From the NCBI GenBank assembly GCA_963770505.1, contig CAVYPR010000006.1, positions 310,001 through 374,000 on the forward strand: 64,000 nucleotides of DNA. The letters are read 5' to 3'. This document shows positions 61,719 to 64,000 of the stretch, in pieces (position 1 is the stretch's first letter; every line of letters begins with the position of its first letter). The notes under the pieces are model-generated. The model had not been told where the DNA came from. It saw only the letters and a program-made list of their open reading frames with translations, and searched no databases. A program made the translations under genes and the position numbers. The stretch comes from CAVYPR01 sp963770505. GTDB taxonomy: Bacteria > Actinomycetota > Acidimicrobiia > Acidimicrobiales > RAAP-2.

Positions 61719-63353
61719 TCAGAAGGCGAGGTACTGGTGTACGGACCGCACCGAAGCCGAGCCCTCGCCCACGGCGGCCGCCACTCGCTTGGTGGATCCC
61801 GATCGCAGGTCGCCGACGGCGAAGAGGCCCGGGTGGCTGGTCTCGAACGGCAGCGGCGTCCGGTCGAGCGTCTGCCAACTCTGACCGAGTTGGTCGGGGG
61901 CCAACGAGAGGTCGGTGAGCACAAAGCCCCGGTCATCAAGGGCTGCGCAGCGATCAAGCCATCCCGATGAAGGGTCCGCTCCTATGAAGGAGAACAGCCC
62001 GGCGCATCGCAGCACCGTTCGGCCGTCGGGGCCGTCGAGGTGGACGGCTCGCAGGGTCTCGTCCCCTTCCAGGCCGGCGACGGTCGTGCGTGTCCAGAGC
62101 GTGATGCTGGGGTCAGCCTCCACTCGCTCGACCAGATAGCGCGACATGTCCTTGGCGAGATCTGGGCCACGGATGACGAGCGCGACAGGGCACCCGCCCT
62201 GGCTTAGGAAGATGGCCGCTTGGCCGGCCGAGTTGCCACCCCCCACGACCACCACGGGCGACGGTGCGCACATGCTGGCCTCCACCTCGGTGGCGGCGTA
62301 GTACACGCCGTTGCCTTCGAAGTCACTGAGCCGCAAGGCTTCCAGTCGGCGGTAGGAGGCGCCGGTTGCGGCGATCACGGCCCGTCCTGCGACCTCGCTT
62401 CCGTCGCTCAGGCGCGCCACCAAATGACCGGCGCGGTGACCGAGCGACACGACCGTGCAAGGCGCGGTGAGACTGGCCCCGAACTTCTGAGCTTGGATGA
62501 TCGCCCGCTGGGTGAGTTCCTCACCAGAGACCCCCATGGGAAAGCCCAGGTAGTTCTCGATCCTCGAGCTCATCCCTGCCTGCCCTCCGGGAGCCGTCAT
62601 CTCCACGGCAAGCGTGCGCAGACCCTCGGAGGCTCCGTAGACGGCCGCCGCCAGGCCGGCTGGACCGCCCCCGACGACGACCAGGTCGAAGCAGTGCTCC
62701 GGCAGGCTCTCGACCGTGAGCCCGAGACAGCCCGCCACATCGCCCGGGGTGGCCCGGCGCAGCACGGTGCCCAGAGCGATGACGACGGGCAACTCGGTCG
62801 CCGCGATATCGAACTCCCCCATGAGGGCCGCCACGTCGGGGGCATGATCAGCATCCAGCCATTCGTGGGGCACACGCGTCCGCACCAGGAACTCCCTGAT
62901 GCTGAGGGATTCCGGAGAGAACTGTGACCCGATGACCCGGACCGCGGGGGCGGCTCCCGTCATGAGCGCCACACGCCGGGCTACGAACGCGGCCAGGATG
63001 GTGTCTCCCAGCCGAGGACTCGTCGCCATCAATTGCCGCAGCCGGTCTCGGGGGACCACCACCACTTCGCCCGGGGTCACGACCCTGGCCGAGACGAAGA
63101 CCCGCAGCGCGCTCAGCATGTTCAACTCGCCGAGAAAGCCGCCGGGACCTTGGTGAACGATGACCCTCTCGCCCCCATCGACGGCAACGACGATGTCGAC
63201 TTCCGCGCTGATCAGGACGAAGAAGTCGTAGGTGACGTCGCCCTCGCGGTAGAGGTACTCCCCCTCGCTGACCTGGCGCCGAACCCCCTGCCGGGTGACC
63301 AATGCCATGTCGGCCGCATCCAACGTCGGAGTGGCTTCTTCCACATCTCCCAC
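61719..63353 (-). CDS. cNMP-binding / glutaredoxin-like / thioredoxin-reductase-like flavoprotein lacking redox cysteines
   Basis: A 544-residue three-domain protein. About 1-130 form a cyclic-nucleotide-binding domain (GEYLYREGDVTYDFFVLISA, GPGGFLGELNML, ARVVTPGEVVVV). About 138-215 form a glutaredoxin-like domain (VRVIGSQFSPESLSIREFLV, ATELPVVIALG) whose CxxC is SPES. About 222-544 form a thioredoxin-reductase-like FAD/NAD(P)H module (VVVGGGPAGLAAA, GQAGMSSRIENYLGFP, VVVGGGNSAGQAAIFLSQGG, LFAVGDLRSGSTKRVAAAVG). The usual CAxC position reads YYAATEVEAS. So FAD and NAD(P)H sites are kept but both dithiol pairs are gone. It cannot act as a classical thioredoxin reductase; a regulated NAD(P)H oxidase-like or sensing role is possible. 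Confidence 0.9.
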   Translation of the reverse strand: MGDVEEATPTLDAADMALVTRQGVRRQVSEGEYLYREGDVTYDFFVLISAEVDIVVAVDGGERVIVHQGPGGFLGELNMLSALRVFVSARVVTPGEVVVVPRDRLRQLMATSPRLGDTILAAFVARRVALMTGAAPAVRVIGSQFSPESLSIREFLVRTRVPHEWLDADHAPDVAALMGEFDIAATELPVVIALGTVLRRATPGDVAGCLGLTVESLPEHCFDLVVVGGGPAGLAAAVYGASEGLRTLAVEMTAPGGQAGMSSRIENYLGFPMGVSGEELTQRAIIQAQKFGASLTAPCTVVSLGHRAGHLVARLSDGSEVAGRAVIAATGASYRRLEALRLSDFEGNGVYYAATEVEASMCAPSPVVVVGGGNSAGQAAIFLSQGGCPVALVIRGPDLAKDMSRYLVERVEADPSITLWTRTTVAGLEGDETLRAVHLDGPDGRTVLRCAGLFSFIGADPSSGWLDRCAALDDRGFVLTDLSLAPDQLGQSWQTLDRTPLPFETSHPGLFAVGDLRSGSTKRVAAAVGEGSASVRSVHQYLAF

Positions 63354-63407
63354 GGCGCGGACCCTCCGTTGCTACGCAGCTCACCCCGAGGGGCGAATCC
63401 TGGTCCG

Positions 63408-63480
63408 TGGAGGTGAGCGGACTCGAACCGCCGACTTCTACGTTGCGAACGTAGCGCTCTACCAGCTGAGCTACACCCCC
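63408..63480 (-). tRNA. tRNA-Ala (anticodon CGC)
   Basis: A 73-base cloverleaf. Acceptor GGGGGTG pairs with CACCTCC, with discriminator A; D arm GCTCAGCTGGTAGAGC; anticodon stem CTACG/CGTAG with loop TTCGCAA giving CGC, which reads GCG; T arm with GGTTCGAGTCC. No CCA is encoded. Confidence 0.95.
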
Positions 63481-63558
63481 GGGTGCGGCTACCCAGGATA
63501 GCCGCACCGGATTCTGGGCCCCTCTCGGCGGTGTTGAGGCACCACCCTTCGAGGGGGC

Positions 63559-64000
63559 TCAGCGACCCGCAGCCGCCTGCTGGTACTCGTAGGCCCCGTC
63601 GGCGAGATCATCGTCCTCGTCCCAGGCGCCCGGGTAGCCGGCCGCCGCATGCCGTGGCGCCCGTGCCGCGCCGTGACGCGCCGCGTGACGGTGCTGGCCC
63701 CCCTGGTTCTCGAGGAACTGTGCGTAGGCGGCCAGGCCGACGAACCCTGCGAGGGCCAGTCCGGCCAGGCCGGTGAGCACCCAAAGGGCATGGAGCGAGT
63801 GGGCGAAGCCCGCCAGGCCGGTGAGCACCATGGTCGCCACCAACCCCAGGACGAGGTCGCGACGGCGACGCCGGGCACCCAGGTGCCGCAGCTCGTCGAC
63901 ACTCGGTGCGGCCGTCATTTCCACCGCGGGCGGGGGCTGGAGCGGCGTCGGCAGCCGCCGGTAGTGCTCACCGGAAGCCTGGTCGACCACCTCGTCGCCG
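63559..64000 (-). CDS. Membrane protein with two helices, 5' end at or beyond window edge
   Basis: At least 143 residues: a Pro-rich N-terminus, a basic patch (GARRRRRDL), two adjacent membrane helices (LVLGLVATMVLTGLAGFAHS and VLTGLAGLALAGFVGLAAYA), then a His/Arg/Ala-rich tail that ends in an acidic stretch. GTG at 63990 could be the start, but the frame stays open to the edge, so the gene may begin outside. Family not recognised. Confidence 0.65.
   Translation of the reverse strand, partial: GDEVVDQASGEHYRRLPTPLQPPPAVEMTAAPSVDELRHLGARRRRRDLVLGLVATMVLTGLAGFAHSLHALWVLTGLAGLALAGFVGLAAYAQFLENQGGQHRHAARHGAARAPRHAAAGYPGAWDEDDDLADGAYEYQQAAAGR

Overview
The window is about 64 kb of high-GC DNA. 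Its genes are densely packed, use GTG and TTG starts often, and overlap by ATGA or GTGA junctions. Several genes start 6-9 bases after a TANNNT -10 box, so they look leaderless. The repeat family ending a giant secreted protein (GYWLVASDGGIFSFGDA type), the SHOCT-domain membrane proteins, and the mix of luciferase-like monooxygenases, acyl-CoA enzymes and GH92 and S53 secreted enzymes suggest an actinobacterium, most likely of the class Acidimicrobiia. That placement is inference; there is no rRNA in the window.

Layout. 1-4.6 kb is the accessory part: a gene cut by the left edge, a GNAT acetyltransferase, an IS110-family insertion sequence with a structured non-coding stretch upstream of its transposase, a phospholipase C-type phosphoesterase broken by an in-frame amber codon next to that element, and the C-terminal remnant of a DHA2-type MFS transporter. 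4.6-11 kb holds envelope proteins (RDD, large membrane proteins, a PLDc_N-SHOCT protein) and a DUF2252 protein. 11-20.8 kb is metabolic: adenosylhomocysteinase, a beta-hydroxyacid-dehydrogenase-like enzyme, a threonine aldolase, a hotdog thioesterase, then a tightly coupled thiolase / FabH-like synthase / nucleotidyltransferase (frameshifted) / CDF cation exporter run. 20.8-24 kb is a secreted pair on the minus strand with a GH92 mannosidase. 24.8-34.8 kb runs acyl-CoA synthetase, GNAT, 3-methyladenine glycosylase and a 2,350-residue sedolisin-type protein with six paired Ig-like modules and a six-copy C-terminal repeat.

34.8-45 kb carries a luciferase-like monooxygenase, an SDR, a CBS-pair protein converging on an unusual kinase/ParB-like fusion, a branched-chain-amino-acid-type binding protein, a GH13 glucosidase, an acyltransferase-SGNH protein and an MTA/SAH nucleosidase-like protein. 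45-52 kb is rich in small membrane or stress proteins: a second PLDc_N-SHOCT protein, a PadR-ChrA chromate operon with a three-repeat operator, HdeD, DUF6325 with SHOCT, GAP and DUF899. 52-64 kb has a DapB-like / Rieske oxygenase two-gene operon, hemerythrin, a pyruvate-kinase-like protein, an ArsR-SRPBCC operon with a near-consensus promoter that contains its operator, a cold shock protein, a fatty acid desaturase, a three-domain cNMP/glutaredoxin/thioredoxin-reductase-like flavoprotein lacking redox cysteines next to a UBP zinc finger protein, tRNA-Ala(CGC), and a membrane protein cut by the right edge.

No CRISPR array, prophage or origin was seen. The most unusual items are the kinase/ParB-like fusion, the cysteine-less flavoprotein with its UBP finger, the modular sedolisin with nearly identical 126-bp repeats, the amber-interrupted phosphoesterase beside the IS110 element, and the candidate IS110 guide-RNA region.
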